Below are positions 7,349 through 16,248 of a stretch of 33,308 nt of DNA, one piece after another (position 1 is the stretch's first letter; each line of letters begins with the position of its first letter). The stretch spans positions 1 through 33,308 of the forward strand of contig MPDC01000036.1 in NCBI GenBank assembly GCA_001874255.1, written 5' to 3'. The notes below the pieces were generated by a model. It did no database searches, was not told where the DNA came from, and saw nothing but the letters and a program-made list of their open reading frames with translations. This stretch comes from Alphaproteobacteria bacterium MedPE-SWcel (GTDB lineage Bacteria > Pseudomonadota > Alphaproteobacteria > Rhodobacterales > Rhodobacteraceae). Position numbers and translations under genes: made by a program.

Positions 7349-7416
7349 GTGGGACAGCTTCAATCTAAGCCGTTGATTATAATAAAGCGCATCAAAACAC
7401 GATGTGGGACAGCTTC
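7349..7416. repeat. Direct repeat GTGGGACAGCTTC, two copies 55 bp apart
   Basis: The identical 13-mer lies at 7349-7361 and 7404-7416. The second copy is extended by CCAC into a short interrupted palindrome (GTGGG...CCCAC, 7404-7420). The sequence between them is AT-rich compared with the surroundings. The pair sits at the boundary where the low-GC accessory region ends and the GC-rich core begins. An attachment-site or excision-scar origin is therefore conceivable, but no integrase gene is present in the window. Confidence 0.4.
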
Positions 7417-7671
7417 CCACTGGCGAATAATGAAATTTATGGGGGCGAGTAGCTCGCTACCCGCTCCAACTTCTTCCCCGAGATCTCCGGCGTATCGAAA
7501 AAGACGCCAATCCATGGCGTTTCGGTGTCCTGCGATGCCGGTGGCAGGGTGTGTGTTTTCAGCGCATCATACTATTGCAGCCTTGACCTGCCTCTGTGGC
7601 GGGGCCATGAAATTGCCGGGACACAGGGCCGGAAACACTTCTGAATTCTTCCGGCGAGCAAAGGGGTTCTC

Positions 7672-9564
7672 ATGGCACGACGCACGGCGCAGATCGCAGG
7701 CAGCAACGAAGAGCGTGAAGCCTCGCGCAAGATCGGCGTGCTGAAGGCGCTCTGGCCGTTCATGCGGCCCTATCGCGCCATGATCCTGGCCGCGCTGATG
7801 GCCCTGACGCTGACCGCGGGCGTGTCACTGTCGCTGCCGCTTGCGGTGCGGCGCGTGGTGGATAACTTTCGCATCACCGATGCGGAGCTCTTGAACCAGT
7901 ACTTCGCGGCCGCCATGGTGATGGCAGCTCTGCTCGCTCTCGGCACCGGTCTGCGCTATGCGCTGGTGACAAAGCTGGGCGAGCGGGTGGTGGCAGACAT
8001 CCGCAAGGCCGTGTTCGACCGTATCATCGGCATGAGCCCCGCCTTTTTCGAACGGATCATGACCGGAGAGGTGCTGAGCCGGATCACCACCGACACCACC
8101 CTGATCCAATCGGTGCTGGGCTCTTCGGCATCGGTCGCGCTGCGCAACCTGCTGATCTTTGCGGGCGGGCTGGTTCTGATGCTGCTGACCTCGGCCAAGC
8201 TGACGTTGCTGGTGTTGCTGATCGTGCCTGCCGTGATCGTGCCAATTCTCGTGCTTGGACGCCGCCTGCGGGTGATTTCCCGCGAAAACCAGGATTGGAT
8301 CGCCGCATCTTCGGGGAATGCAGGCGAGGCGTTGGGGGCGGTTCAGACCGTGCAGGCCTTCACCCATGAGGCGTTGAGCCGGGCGAGTTTCGCCGAAATG
8401 ACCGAAACCGCCTATGACGTGTCGCGCCGCCGGATCCGGACGCGGGCCTGGCTGACGGTAATCGTGATCTTCCTGGTGTTCTCCGGCGTGGTCGGCGTGC
8501 TGTGGATCGGCGCCAATGATGTGCGCTTTGGCGGCATGTCAGAGGGCGCGCTGGTGCAATTCGTGATCTACGCGGTGATGGTCGCCGGTTCGGTTGCGGC
8601 GCTGTCGGAAATCTGGAGCGAGCTGCAGCGCGCTGCGGGTGCCACCGAACGATTGGTGGAGCTGCTGCAGGCCAAAGACACGGTTCTCGATCCGGTTTCC
8701 GCCCCGGCTGGCCCGAATGGTTCGGCCAATCCGGCCAATCCAAACAGCCCGGCCGATCCAAACAGCCCGGCCGATCCGGACACCCCGGACGCATGCCCGC
8801 TTCCGGTGCCCGTGCGGGGCGAAATCACCTTTGACAATGTGTCCTTCACCTATCCCTCGCGGCCTGAGACGTCGGCGCTGGCGGCTGTTGATCTGACCAT
8901 CCGCCCAGGCGAGACAGTGGCCTTTGTCGGCCCCTCCGGTGCGGGCAAAACCACCATCATCCAGATGATCCAGCGGTTTTATGACCCGCAATCCGGTGAG
9001 GTGCGCCTGGACGGGGTGCCTCTCAACTCACTGATGCGCGCCGATTTTCGCAAACATATCGCATTGGTTCCCCAGGACCCGGTCATCTTTGCCACCACCG
9101 CGCGCGAGAATATCCGCTTTGGCCGTCCCGATGCCACCGACGCCGAGGTCGAGGCCGCCGCCCGGGCCGCCGCCGCGCATGAATTCATCCAGAAACTGCC
9201 CGAAGGCTATGACGCTTTCGTGGGCGAACGCGGGGTGATGCTGTCGGGCGGGCAGAAACAGCGGATTGCCATCGCGCGCGCGATCCTGCGCGACGCGCCG
9301 GTGTTGTTGCTGGACGAGGCGACCTCGGCGCTGGACGCCGAGAGCGAACGTCTGGTGCAGGCGGCCTTCGAGGATCTGAGCCGCGACCGCACCACCATCG
9401 TCGTGGCGCACCGTCTCGCGACCGTCAAACAGGCGGATCGTATCGTGGTGATGGATCAGGGACGCATTGTCGCCATCGGCAGCCACGACAGTCTCGTCGC
9501 CGAAGGCGGGCTCTATGCGCGTCTGGCGCGGCTGCAATTCACCGATGGCGCCGCCGTTGCGTAA
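7672..9564 (+). CDS. ABC half-transporter, ABCB/MsbA-type fused permease-ATPase
   Basis: The 630-residue product joins an N-terminal six-helix membrane domain (about 35-325) to one nucleotide-binding domain (about 384-622). Present are Walker A GPSGAGKT (420-427), the Q-loop at VPQDP (466-470), the ABC signature LSGGQ (524-528), Walker B VLLLDEA (544-550) and the H-loop His580. All are intact, so it should be an active exporter that works as a dimer. Relatives move lipids, lipid-linked molecules or peptides; the substrate is not readable here. The linker between domains (346-372) is unusually Pro/Asn/Ala-rich and carries NSPADP repeated. ATG 7672 is preceded by AAGGGG. It is followed by a hairpin and then an acyl-CoA synthetase gene on the same strand. 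Confidence 0.95.
   Translation: MARRTAQIAGSNEEREASRKIGVLKALWPFMRPYRAMILAALMALTLTAGVSLSLPLAVRRVVDNFRITDAELLNQYFAAAMVMAALLALGTGLRYALVTKLGERVVADIRKAVFDRIIGMSPAFFERIMTGEVLSRITTDTTLIQSVLGSSASVALRNLLIFAGGLVLMLLTSAKLTLLVLLIVPAVIVPILVLGRRLRVISRENQDWIAASSGNAGEALGAVQTVQAFTHEALSRASFAEMTETAYDVSRRRIRTRAWLTVIVIFLVFSGVVGVLWIGANDVRFGGMSEGALVQFVIYAVMVAGSVAALSEIWSELQRAAGATERLVELLQAKDTVLDPVSAPAGPNGSANPANPNSPADPNSPADPDTPDACPLPVPVRGEITFDNVSFTYPSRPETSALAAVDLTIRPGETVAFVGPSGAGKTTIIQMIQRFYDPQSGEVRLDGVPLNSLMRADFRKHIALVPQDPVIFATTARENIRFGRPDATDAEVEAAARAAAAHEFIQKLPEGYDAFVGERGVMLSGGQKQRIAIARAILRDAPVLLLDEATSALDAESERLVQAAFEDLSRDRTTIVVAHRLATVKQADRIVVMDQGRIVAIGSHDSLVAEGGLYARLARLQFTDGAAVA
8740..8775 (+). repeat. In-frame 18-bp tandem repeat coding NSPADP in the transporter linker
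   Basis: Two identical 18-base units (8740-8757 and 8758-8775) are preceded and followed by related partial units. The translation is ANPANPNSPADPNSPADPD. The unit length is a multiple of three, so gain or loss of units would change linker length without breaking the frame. It lies between the membrane domain and the ATPase domain, where length is likely tolerated. Confidence 0.8.
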
Positions 9565-9586
9565 TGCAGATTGGCGGCTGAAATGC

Positions 9587-9614
9587 CCTGTGCCGCGCCT
9601 CGCGGTGCAGGTTT
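9587..9614 (+). terminator. Possible intrinsic terminator after the ABC half-transporter
   Basis: CCTGTGCCGCG at 9587-9597 and CGCGGTGCAGG at 9601-9611 can pair as an 11-bp stem (two G-U pairs) around a CCT loop. TTT follows at 9612-9614. The T-run is short, so termination may be partial. Position is 23 bases after the stop codon. Confidence 0.5.
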
Positions 9615-9763
9615 CGGATGGAACTATGTGGAAAATGGCGTAGCGTCACAGTCTGGCTTCCTCTACGTGAAGCAGCGACGTCGCTTGCGCGTGCCGTGAA
9701 ATCCAATCATTTTGGCGCGCAGGAGCATGCAAGGTCCGTGAGGCCGGGCAAGGGAGGATACCA

Positions 9764-11647
9764 ATGGCTTTTGCAACGATCGCGGATGTCGCGGCGATTG
9801 AACAGGAATCGTCCTGGGCGGATCGCGATGTCCCCACGACTCTTTATCAGATGCTGTCGCGGACGGCGGCAAAATTCCCCGAGAACCGGGCGATCAGCTA
9901 TCAGATTTTTTCCGGCCCCAAGGACAAGGCGGAAACCCTGACCTGGGGGCAGGTCAAGGACAAGACCACGCAGGCCGCGAACCTGTTTCGGTCGCTTGGC
10001 ATTGGCGAGACCGATGTGGTGGCCTATGTGCTGCCAAATGCGAATGAAACGCTGATCACCATGCTGGGCGGGGCGGTCGCGGGCATCGTCAACCCGATCA
10101 ACCCGCTTCTGGAACCGGAGCAGATTGCCTCCATCCTGCGGGAAACCAAGGCCAAGGTCGTGGTGACGCTGAAGGCATTTCCCAAGACCGACGTCGCGCA
10201 AAAAGTGGCCGAGGCCGTGGCGCATTCGCCGAGCGTGAAAACGGTGCTGGAGGTCGACCTCAACCGCTATCTGACGCCGCCGAAATCCTGGATCGTGCCG
10301 CTGATCCGGCCCAAGGTGAACAAGGCCCACGCGCATGCGGATTATCTCTGTTTCCGCAAGGAGCTGGCAAAACAGCCGACCGAACTGACCTTTGCGGATG
10401 CGACAGAGGACCGGGTGGCCTGCTATTTCCACACCGGTGGCACCACCGGCATGCCAAAGGTGGCGCAGCATACCTATCAGGGGTTGATCTACAATGGCTG
10501 GCTGGGCGACACGCTTCTGTTCTCCGAGCAGGACAACATCATGTGCCCGCTGCCGCTGTTTCACGTCTTTGCCTGCCACGTGATCGTTATGGCTGCGGTG
10601 TCGTCCGGCGCGCATGTGGTGTTTCCCACACCGCAGGGCTATCGGGGCGAGGGCGTCTTTGACAACTTCTGGAAGCTCTGCGAACGCTGGAAGATCTCTT
10701 TTATCATCACGGTTCCCACCGCGATTTCGGCCAAGATGCAACGCCCGGTGGATGCGGATATCTCGACGGTCAAGACCGCGTTTTCCGGCTCCGCACCGCT
10801 GCCGCTGGAATTGTTCCGCAGGTTCGAAGAGGCCACCGGCGTTCGCCTGATCGAAGGCTACGGGCTGACAGAGGCCACCTGTCTGGTGTCCTGCAATCCC
10901 GTTGAGGGCGAAAAGAAAGTTGGCTCCATCGGCATTCCGTTCCCCTATTCGGATGTCCGGATCATCAAGGGAACACCGGACGGGCTGATGGAATGTGGCC
11001 CCGACGAGATCGGCGAGATCTGCGTCCATACCCCCGGTGTCTATCCCGGTCACACCTATACGGAGGCCGACAAGAACATCGACCTCTACTATATGGACAA
11101 ATACCTGCGCACCGGGGATCTGGGGCGGGTCGACAGTGACGGCTATCTCTGGATCACCGGGCGGGCCAAGGATCTGATCATCCGGGGCGGTCACAATATC
11201 GACCCGGCAGAGATAGAAGAGGCCTTGCTGGGCCATGATGCGGTGGCCTTTGCCGGTGCCATTGGCCAGCCGGATGCGCACTCGGGCGAGCTGCCCTGCG
11301 CCTTCGTCGAACTGGTCGCCGGGGCCACCGTGACCGAGGAAGAGCTGCTGGCCTATTGCAAGCGCCACATCCACGAACGCGCCGCGATACCCAAGCATAT
11401 GACCATTCTGGACGAGCTGCCAAAGACAGCCGTGGGCAAAGTGTTCAAACCGGATCTGCGCCGCCATGCAATCATTCGGGTCTACGACTCCGCATTGGAA
11501 AGCGCGGGGGTGAATGCGCGGGTGACGCGGGTGATCGACGACAAGAAACGCGGTCTGGTGGCCCAGTTGACCCTGAACGGCAGCCAGGAGAGCGATGTTG
11601 GAGAGGTGCTCGGCGCCTTTACCCGCCCGTGGGAGGTTGCGGGCTGA
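9764..11647 (+). CDS. Acyl-CoA synthetase (AMP-forming), ANL superfamily
   Basis: The 627-residue product has the full set of adenylate-forming motifs. They are the P-loop TGGTTGMPK (224-232), the YGLTE aromatic/Thr-Glu motif (366-370), TGDLGR (450-455), the hinge region GRAKDLIIRGG (466-476), and the catalytic lysine Lys559 in AVGKVFKPDLR. It would activate a carboxylic acid with ATP to an acyl-AMP and then to an acyl-CoA in the cytoplasm. A C-terminal extension after about residue 570 goes beyond the usual end near the catalytic lysine and may help select the substrate. Overall similarity is to medium/long-chain or malonyl-type synthetases, but the chain length cannot be set. ATG 9764 has GGGAGG 7-12 bases upstream. 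A clear terminator follows. Confidence 0.93.
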   Translation: MAFATIADVAAIEQESSWADRDVPTTLYQMLSRTAAKFPENRAISYQIFSGPKDKAETLTWGQVKDKTTQAANLFRSLGIGETDVVAYVLPNANETLITMLGGAVAGIVNPINPLLEPEQIASILRETKAKVVVTLKAFPKTDVAQKVAEAVAHSPSVKTVLEVDLNRYLTPPKSWIVPLIRPKVNKAHAHADYLCFRKELAKQPTELTFADATEDRVACYFHTGGTTGMPKVAQHTYQGLIYNGWLGDTLLFSEQDNIMCPLPLFHVFACHVIVMAAVSSGAHVVFPTPQGYRGEGVFDNFWKLCERWKISFIITVPTAISAKMQRPVDADISTVKTAFSGSAPLPLELFRRFEEATGVRLIEGYGLTEATCLVSCNPVEGEKKVGSIGIPFPYSDVRIIKGTPDGLMECGPDEIGEICVHTPGVYPGHTYTEADKNIDLYYMDKYLRTGDLGRVDSDGYLWITGRAKDLIIRGGHNIDPAEIEEALLGHDAVAFAGAIGQPDAHSGELPCAFVELVAGATVTEEELLAYCKRHIHERAAIPKHMTILDELPKTAVGKVFKPDLRRHAIIRVYDSALESAGVNARVTRVIDDKKRGLVAQLTLNGSQESDVGEVLGAFTRPWEVAG

Positions 11648-11680
11648 CCGCCTGACCCGTCACGAGCAGAGGATTGGGAA

Positions 11681-11708
11681 AAGCGCGTCCGGCAGGGCGT
11701 GCTTTTTT
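11681..11708 (+). terminator. Intrinsic terminator of the acyl-CoA synthetase gene
   Basis: AAGCGCGTCC (11681-11690) pairs with GGGCGTGCTT (11695-11704) over all ten positions, two of them G-U, around a GGCA loop. The T-run extends through 11703-11708. It lies 34 bases after the stop codon, and the next gene on the strand starts about 75 bases later. The synthetase and the hydrolase after it are therefore probably separate transcripts. Confidence 0.85.
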
Positions 11709-11783
11709 CATTTTGCCGTTTCCATTGCGGCGTTGCGGTCATAGGCTTTGATGCGACAACGGACAGAAGTGGCGGCGAACCCC

Positions 11784-12716
11784 ATGGACTATGAAAAGCT
11801 GATAGACGAGGAAACCTGGTCCTTCATCCGGGAAACCGGCAGCTACTATCCGGACGACACCGCCACCTTCTCGGTCGAAGATCAGCGCAAGGCCTATAGC
11901 GAGATGGCCGCCGCCTTCCGCGCGCCGCGACCAGAGGTGGTCGCGGTGACCGAGCGCACCGTCGGCAATGTCTCGGTTCGGATCTACGAGGCCGGCGACC
12001 CGACCCGCACGGTGATGTATTGCCACGGCGGCGGTTTCGTCGTGGGGGATCTGAACAGCCACGATGACGTCTGCTGCGAGATTTGCGAGCAGACCGGCTA
12101 TCGGGTGATCGCGGTGGATTACCGGCTGGCTCCGGACTATCCGCATCCGGCACAGTTTGAGGATGCATGGACGGTGCTGGAGTGGATCGCGCGGACCTAC
12201 GATGAGGGCGGCGTCGTTCTGGCCGGCGACAGCGCCGGTGCGCTCCTGTGTGCCAGTGTTGCGCATCATGCGCGGGGGCGTCTGGATGTGGTGATGGGGC
12301 AGGTGCTGATCTACCCGGTGCTTGGCGGCGACCTGAGCCTGCCGTCCTACACGGAACACGCCCACGCACCGATGCTGACCCGCGAGGATATCACCTTTTA
12401 TATGGGGGTGCGGACCGGTGGCGCGGCAGCGCCCACGGCGGATCCGACCTATGCGCCCCTGCAGGACAGTGATTTCACACGGCTCCCGCCGACGGTGATG
12501 TTCTCTGCCGATTGCGATCCGATCCGCGACGACTGCAAGGCCTACAAAGAGGCGCTGGAGGCCGCAGGCACTCCGGTGCATTGGATCAATGAGGCGGGGC
12601 TGGTACACGGCTATCTGCGCGCCCGTCACCGAGTCCAGCGGGCCCGGGACAGTTTCGAACGGATCACCCTCGCCATCGAAGGCCTGGGGCAGGAGATCTG
12701 GCCCTACGACGACTGA
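11784..12716 (+). CDS. Alpha/beta hydrolase, hormone-sensitive-lipase (family IV) esterase type
   Basis: From the start MDYEKLIDEE the product has 310 residues. The HSL-family oxyanion motif HGGG is at 81-84. The nucleophile elbow GDSAG is at 148-152 with Ser150. Asp245 (in DCDPIRDD) and His275 (in LVHGY) complete the triad. Such enzymes hydrolyse esters of short or medium-chain acids in the cytoplasm. Upstream in-frame starts at 11748 (TTG) and 11751 (ATG) would add 12 or 11 residues. I prefer 11784 because homologous proteins begin at this point, but no start has a strong ribosome-binding site. It sits after an acyl-CoA synthetase terminator and converges on a phosphodiesterase-family gene 73 bases away. 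A joint role in ester breakdown is only a guess. Confidence 0.9.
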   Translation: MDYEKLIDEETWSFIRETGSYYPDDTATFSVEDQRKAYSEMAAAFRAPRPEVVAVTERTVGNVSVRIYEAGDPTRTVMYCHGGGFVVGDLNSHDDVCCEICEQTGYRVIAVDYRLAPDYPHPAQFEDAWTVLEWIARTYDEGGVVLAGDSAGALLCASVAHHARGRLDVVMGQVLIYPVLGGDLSLPSYTEHAHAPMLTREDITFYMGVRTGGAAAPTADPTYAPLQDSDFTRLPPTVMFSADCDPIRDDCKAYKEALEAAGTPVHWINEAGLVHGYLRARHRVQRARDSFERITLAIEGLGQEIWPYDD

Positions 12717-12789
12717 TCCCCAATGGCAGGATCACGCCCGGCAAGCCGGTCCTGTCTGGTCCGGGCCGCTGCCGATCCGGGCCGTGTCA

Positions 12790-13638
12790 TCAGCGCAGAA
12801 ACGGCGGGGCTTTCATGGTCGGTGCGATCGGGGCACCAAGACGATCAAGGATCGTCGGCGCCAGTTGCAGCTGGTCGATCACATCCTCTGCAGCCGGGCC
12901 TTGGGCCTCACCGAAATAATACAGGGCCGTTTCCTGCTGCAGCGCGCTGCGGCCGCCGTGATGGCCCCGCTCGTCCTGACCGTGATCGGCGGTGACGATC
13001 ACCTCATAGCCCATGCTCCGCCAACGCGGGATGAACGGCGCCAGCATCTCGTCCATCATGAAGCAGGCCCGGTCCATCTCGGTGCTCTCGTGAAAAAATC
13101 GGTGCCCCATGCTGTCGAGCGTGCAGGTATGGAGCATCCCATAGTCCAGATCAAAGCGCCGGCAGAGGTTCGTCAGCGTGGCAAAGAGATCCAGGTCCGA
13201 CGGCGTCATCTGGTTGTCATGGCCGTAGCCTGTCATCGAGTGGAACCGGCCGTGGGTGATCGTGTCGCTGTCTGGTTCGTCATATTCGACGTCCCGCACG
13301 AAATCGAAAGGCGACCGGTTGAAGAACTCCGACCAGAAGCTGTGTGCCACCGCGCCGGTCGCGCCGCCCGCCTTGCGCACCTGCGAAAAAATGTCCTCTT
13401 CTTTCAGGCGAAACACGTTTCCATTGCCGGTGCAGCCATGCACCTGAGGCGACACGCCGGTGTGGATCGATGCATAGCAGCTGGCAGAGATCGACGGCAG
13501 CACCGCGCGGTGCTTCCAGACCTGCGCCTCGCCGGACTGGACCCAGCCTTCAAGATTGCCGAACAGGCGGCGGAAATTGCGCCAGGGCACCCCGTCCAGA
13601 AGGATCAAAAGCAATTTGCGCTCGAGTCTGCGTGCCAT
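12790..13638 (-). CDS. Type I phosphodiesterase/nucleotide pyrophosphatase (alkaline phosphatase superfamily) protein
   Basis: The 282-residue product follows the NPP/phosphodiesterase pattern. Asp15 in LLDG is the first metal ligand. LPSISAS (47-53) places Ser51 at the usual Thr/Ser nucleophile, followed by the IHTG and VHG signature. TLDSMGHR (173-180) gives Asp175 and His179, and TADHGQDERGHHGG (216-229) gives the Asp-His pair and the last His. It therefore probably uses two zinc-like ions to split phosphodiesters, phosphonates or sulfates; which is unknown. No signal peptide is seen, so it is cytoplasmic. ATG 13638 is preceded by GGAG about 10 bases away; the open frame upstream to 13740 is not part of the gene. 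It lies downstream of the ABC importer operon on the same strand, separated by a hairpin. Confidence 0.85.
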   Translation of the reverse strand: MARRLERKLLLILLDGVPWRNFRRLFGNLEGWVQSGEAQVWKHRAVLPSISASCYASIHTGVSPQVHGCTGNGNVFRLKEEDIFSQVRKAGGATGAVAHSFWSEFFNRSPFDFVRDVEYDEPDSDTITHGRFHSMTGYGHDNQMTPSDLDLFATLTNLCRRFDLDYGMLHTCTLDSMGHRFFHESTEMDRACFMMDEMLAPFIPRWRSMGYEVIVTADHGQDERGHHGGRSALQQETALYYFGEAQGPAAEDVIDQLQLAPTILDRLGAPIAPTMKAPPFLR

Positions 13639-13721
13639 GGTGAGGGCTCCTTTCCGGTCGATACAGGCGGGCTGCGGAACATCAGGCGGGGCGGGCGCGT
13701 CTGCCCGCCTCCCGAATACAG

Positions 13722-13759
13722 AATTCCCGGCGTCGCCCATGTGACAATCGCCGGGAATT
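13722..13759 (-). promoter_or_regulatory. Perfect 11-bp inverted repeat between the ABC operon and the phosphodiesterase gene
   Basis: AATTCCCGGCG (13722-13732) and CGCCGGGAATT (13749-13759) are exact reverse complements separated by 16 bases. It lies 40 bases after the stop codon of the fused ATPase gene and about 85 bases before the next start on that strand. On the transcribed strand it is not followed by a long T-run. A weak terminator, an RNA-processing or stabilising hairpin, or a protein-binding site are all possible. Confidence 0.55.
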
Positions 13760-13798
13760 TGCAGGTTTCATACAAGAGGGCTGGCGCCGTGCGCTACA

Positions 13799-15436
13799 TC
13801 AATTGCCGGCACTTTCCATCTTGCGGTTGGCGATAACCTCTTCGAGCCAGCCGATTTTCATCTCGGGCACCGAGCTCAGAAGCAGGTCCGTATAGTCGTC
13901 AAACGGTGGCGACAGGACTTGTGACTTGGCACCATATCGCTGCACCTTGCCCTTGTACATGACCGCGATATTGTCGGAAATCGCCCGCACGGTCGCCAGA
14001 TCGTGGGTGATGAAGAGATAGGCCACATCCTCGATCTTCTGCAGGTTGAGCAGCAGTTTCAGGATGCCGTCCGCCACCAGCGGATCCAGCGCCGAGGTGA
14101 CCTCGTCGCAGATGATGACCTTGGGTTTGGCCGCCAGTGCGCGCGCGATGCAGACACGTTGCTTCTGGCCGCCCGACAGCTCTGCCGGGTAGCGGTCCAT
14201 GAACCCCTCGCCCAGTTCGATCTCGTCCAGGAGCTCTATGATCCGCTGCCGCTTTTCGGCGCCGCGCAGACCAAAGTAGAACTCCAGCGGGCGGCCGATG
14301 ATTGTACCGACGGTCTGGCGCGGGTTCATCGCCACATCCGCCATCTGATAGATCATCTGCAACTCGCGCAGATCCTCGCGGGTGCGGGTGTTGAAATCCG
14401 CCGACAGGGTGCGCCCGGCAAAGGAGATCTCGCCCTCGCGCGGCGGCAAGAGCCCGGTGATCACCCGCGCCAGCGTCGATTTGCCGGAGCCGGATTCGCC
14501 CACCACGGCCAGCGTCTGACCCGGGTAGAGATCGACGTTGACGCTGTGCAGCACATCGAATTTCGTCCCCTTGTAGCGCGCGCTGATATTGCGCACCGAC
14601 AGCACCGGCTCCTCGGTGGGGGCCTTTTCCTCGTGGTCGATTGACCGCACGGAGACCAGCGCCTGGGTGTACTCTTCCTGCGGTTCGTTGATGATCTGAT
14701 GGACCGGGCCATATTCGACCGTCTCGCCATGGCGCAGAACCATGATGTCGTCGCTCACCTGCGCCACCACCGCGAGGTCATGAGTGATATAGAGCGCCGC
14801 GACGCCGGTGTCGCGGATCGCCTCCTTGATTGCCATCAGCACGTCGATCTGCGTGGTCACATCTAGCGCGGTTGTCGGCTCGTCAAAGACCACCAGATCC
14901 GGCTCCGGGCAGAGCGCCAGCGCCGTCATGCAGCGCTGCAGCTGACCGCCCGAGACCTGATGCGGGTAGCGTCGGCCGATGTTGTCCGGGTCCGGCAGGC
15001 CGAGTTTGTCGAACAGCAGCCGCGCGCGGGCCTCGGCATCGCGCTTGGAGAATTTCCCCTGTTCCACCGAGGCTTCGATGACCTGCTCCATGATGGATCT
15101 GGCCGGGTTGAAGGAGGCGGCAGCGGATTGCGAGACATAGGTCACCTCGCCCCCGCGCAGCTTGCGGATATCGCGCATCTTCGACTGCAGGATGTCGCGG
15201 CCATTGACCCAGACCTCGCCGCCGGTGATTTCCACTCCGCCGCGGCCATAGGCCATGGAGGCCAGACCGATGGTGGATTTGCCCGCTCCGGATTCACCGA
15301 TCAGCCCTAGCACCTTGCCACGTTCGAGATCGAAACTGACCCCGTGCACGATCTCGATGTCATGGGGTTTCTCGCCGGGCGGATAGACCGTGGCGCCGAT
15401 TTTCAGATTGCGGACCTTCAGAATTGGCTCGCTCAT
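13799..15436 (-). CDS. Fused dipeptide/oligopeptide-type ABC importer ATPase (DppD-DppF-like)
   Basis: The 545-residue product contains two complete nucleotide-binding domains in one chain. Domain 1 has Walker A GESGAGKST (47-55), signature VSGGQ (161-165), Walker B ending FDEP (184-187) and His219. Domain 2 has Walker A GESGSGKST (313-321), signature LSGGQ (420-424), a Walker B with CDE (443-445) and His478. In E. coli the equivalent DppD and DppF are separate. Here the fusion would form both ATP sites of the importer by itself. It energises the two permeases encoded directly upstream. The gene overlaps the permease gene by four bases (ATGA), indicating translational coupling. It is the last gene of the operon. 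Ligand class is peptide/nickel/opine-like by family; the actual ligand is unknown. Confidence 0.95.
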   Translation of the reverse strand: MSEPILKVRNLKIGATVYPPGEKPHDIEIVHGVSFDLERGKVLGLIGESGAGKSTIGLASMAYGRGGVEITGGEVWVNGRDILQSKMRDIRKLRGGEVTYVSQSAAASFNPARSIMEQVIEASVEQGKFSKRDAEARARLLFDKLGLPDPDNIGRRYPHQVSGGQLQRCMTALALCPEPDLVVFDEPTTALDVTTQIDVLMAIKEAIRDTGVAALYITHDLAVVAQVSDDIMVLRHGETVEYGPVHQIINEPQEEYTQALVSVRSIDHEEKAPTEEPVLSVRNISARYKGTKFDVLHSVNVDLYPGQTLAVVGESGSGKSTLARVITGLLPPREGEISFAGRTLSADFNTRTREDLRELQMIYQMADVAMNPRQTVGTIIGRPLEFYFGLRGAEKRQRIIELLDEIELGEGFMDRYPAELSGGQKQRVCIARALAAKPKVIICDEVTSALDPLVADGILKLLLNLQKIEDVAYLFITHDLATVRAISDNIAVMYKGKVQRYGAKSQVLSPPFDDYTDLLLSSVPEMKIGWLEEVIANRKMESAGN

Positions 15437-16248
15437 CCCCGGCCTCCTTTCAGCGACGTGGTGCGGTTCAGGACCCAGTCGGCCACCAGATTGACCGAGA
15501 TCGCAAGCGTTGCGATGGCAAAGGCGGGGATCAGGGCGGCGGGAATGCCGTAGACGATGCCGTCCTTGTTTTCCTTCACGATGCCACCCCAGTCTGCCTC
15601 GGGTGGCTGGACGCCAAGGCCCAGGAAGGACAGGGTGGAAACAAACAGCACCATGAAGATGAAGCGCAGGCCCATCTCCGCCACCAGCGGCGACAGGGCG
15701 TTGGGCAGGATCTCGCGGAAAATGATCCAGGCGGTGCGCTCACCGCGCAGGCGCGCGGCCTCGACAAAGTCCATCACCTCGATATCGACGGCGACGGCGC
15801 GCGCCAGGCGGAAGACGCGGGTGGAATCCAGCAGCCCCATCACCAGGATCAGCATCGGCACGGTCACCGGCGTCACCGACAGCACCACAAGGGCGAAAAT
15901 CAGCGTCGGGATCGACATCAGCAGATCGACAAAACGCGACAGCAGCTGATCGACCCAGCCTCCGGCGACAGCGGCAAAAATGCCCAGCACGGATCCGGTG
16001 GTAAAGGACAGGATTGTCGCGACCGTGGCGATGAAGATGGTGGTGCGACCGCCATAGATTATCCGCGACAGCAGGTCGCGGCCGATGTTGTCGGTGCCGA
16101 GCAGGAATTCGGCGCTGGAGGGTTCCCAGACGTCGCCGACCACCTCGGCCATGCCATAGGGCGCCAGCAGCGGCGCAAAGATCGCCGCCAGGAAATAGAG
16201 GGCCGTGAAGAACAGGCCCACCAGAGCAGAGATGGGAATATTCTTCAT
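15433..16248 (-). CDS. ABC importer permease, DppC/OppC-like
   Basis: The 271-residue product has about six hydrophobic helices. It has an N-terminal segment in the style of the OppC N-terminal domain (one helix followed by LLGTDNIGRDLLSR) and the cytoplasmic EAA loop (EAARLRGERTAWIIFREILPN) that docks on the ATPase. The GTDxxGRDxxSR box and the FLGLGVQPPEADWG motif near the end are diagnostic for the C-type permease of peptide/nickel ABC importers. It overlaps its neighbours on both sides by four bases (ATGA junctions), so the three genes are translated as a unit. It would form the membrane channel together with the DppB-like partner. Confidence 0.94.
   Translation of the reverse strand: MKNIPISALVGLFFTALYFLAAIFAPLLAPYGMAEVVGDVWEPSSAEFLLGTDNIGRDLLSRIIYGGRTTIFIATVATILSFTTGSVLGIFAAVAGGWVDQLLSRFVDLLMSIPTLIFALVVLSVTPVTVPMLILVMGLLDSTRVFRLARAVAVDIEVMDFVEAARLRGERTAWIIFREILPNALSPLVAEMGLRFIFMVLFVSTLSFLGLGVQPPEADWGGIVKENKDGIVYGIPAALIPAFAIATLAISVNLVADWVLNRTTSLKGGRG

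Noticed and set aside
7421-7671. Possible gene fragment before the ABC half-transporter (one frame reads SNFFPEISGVSKKTPIHGV)
   Set aside because: No start codon with a binding site, stops at both sides and no family I recognise; treated as leader sequence.
9707-11467. Open frame of 586 codons on the minus strand
   Set aside because: Antisense shadow of the acyl-CoA synthetase gene. The motifs and ribosome-binding site support only the plus-strand gene.
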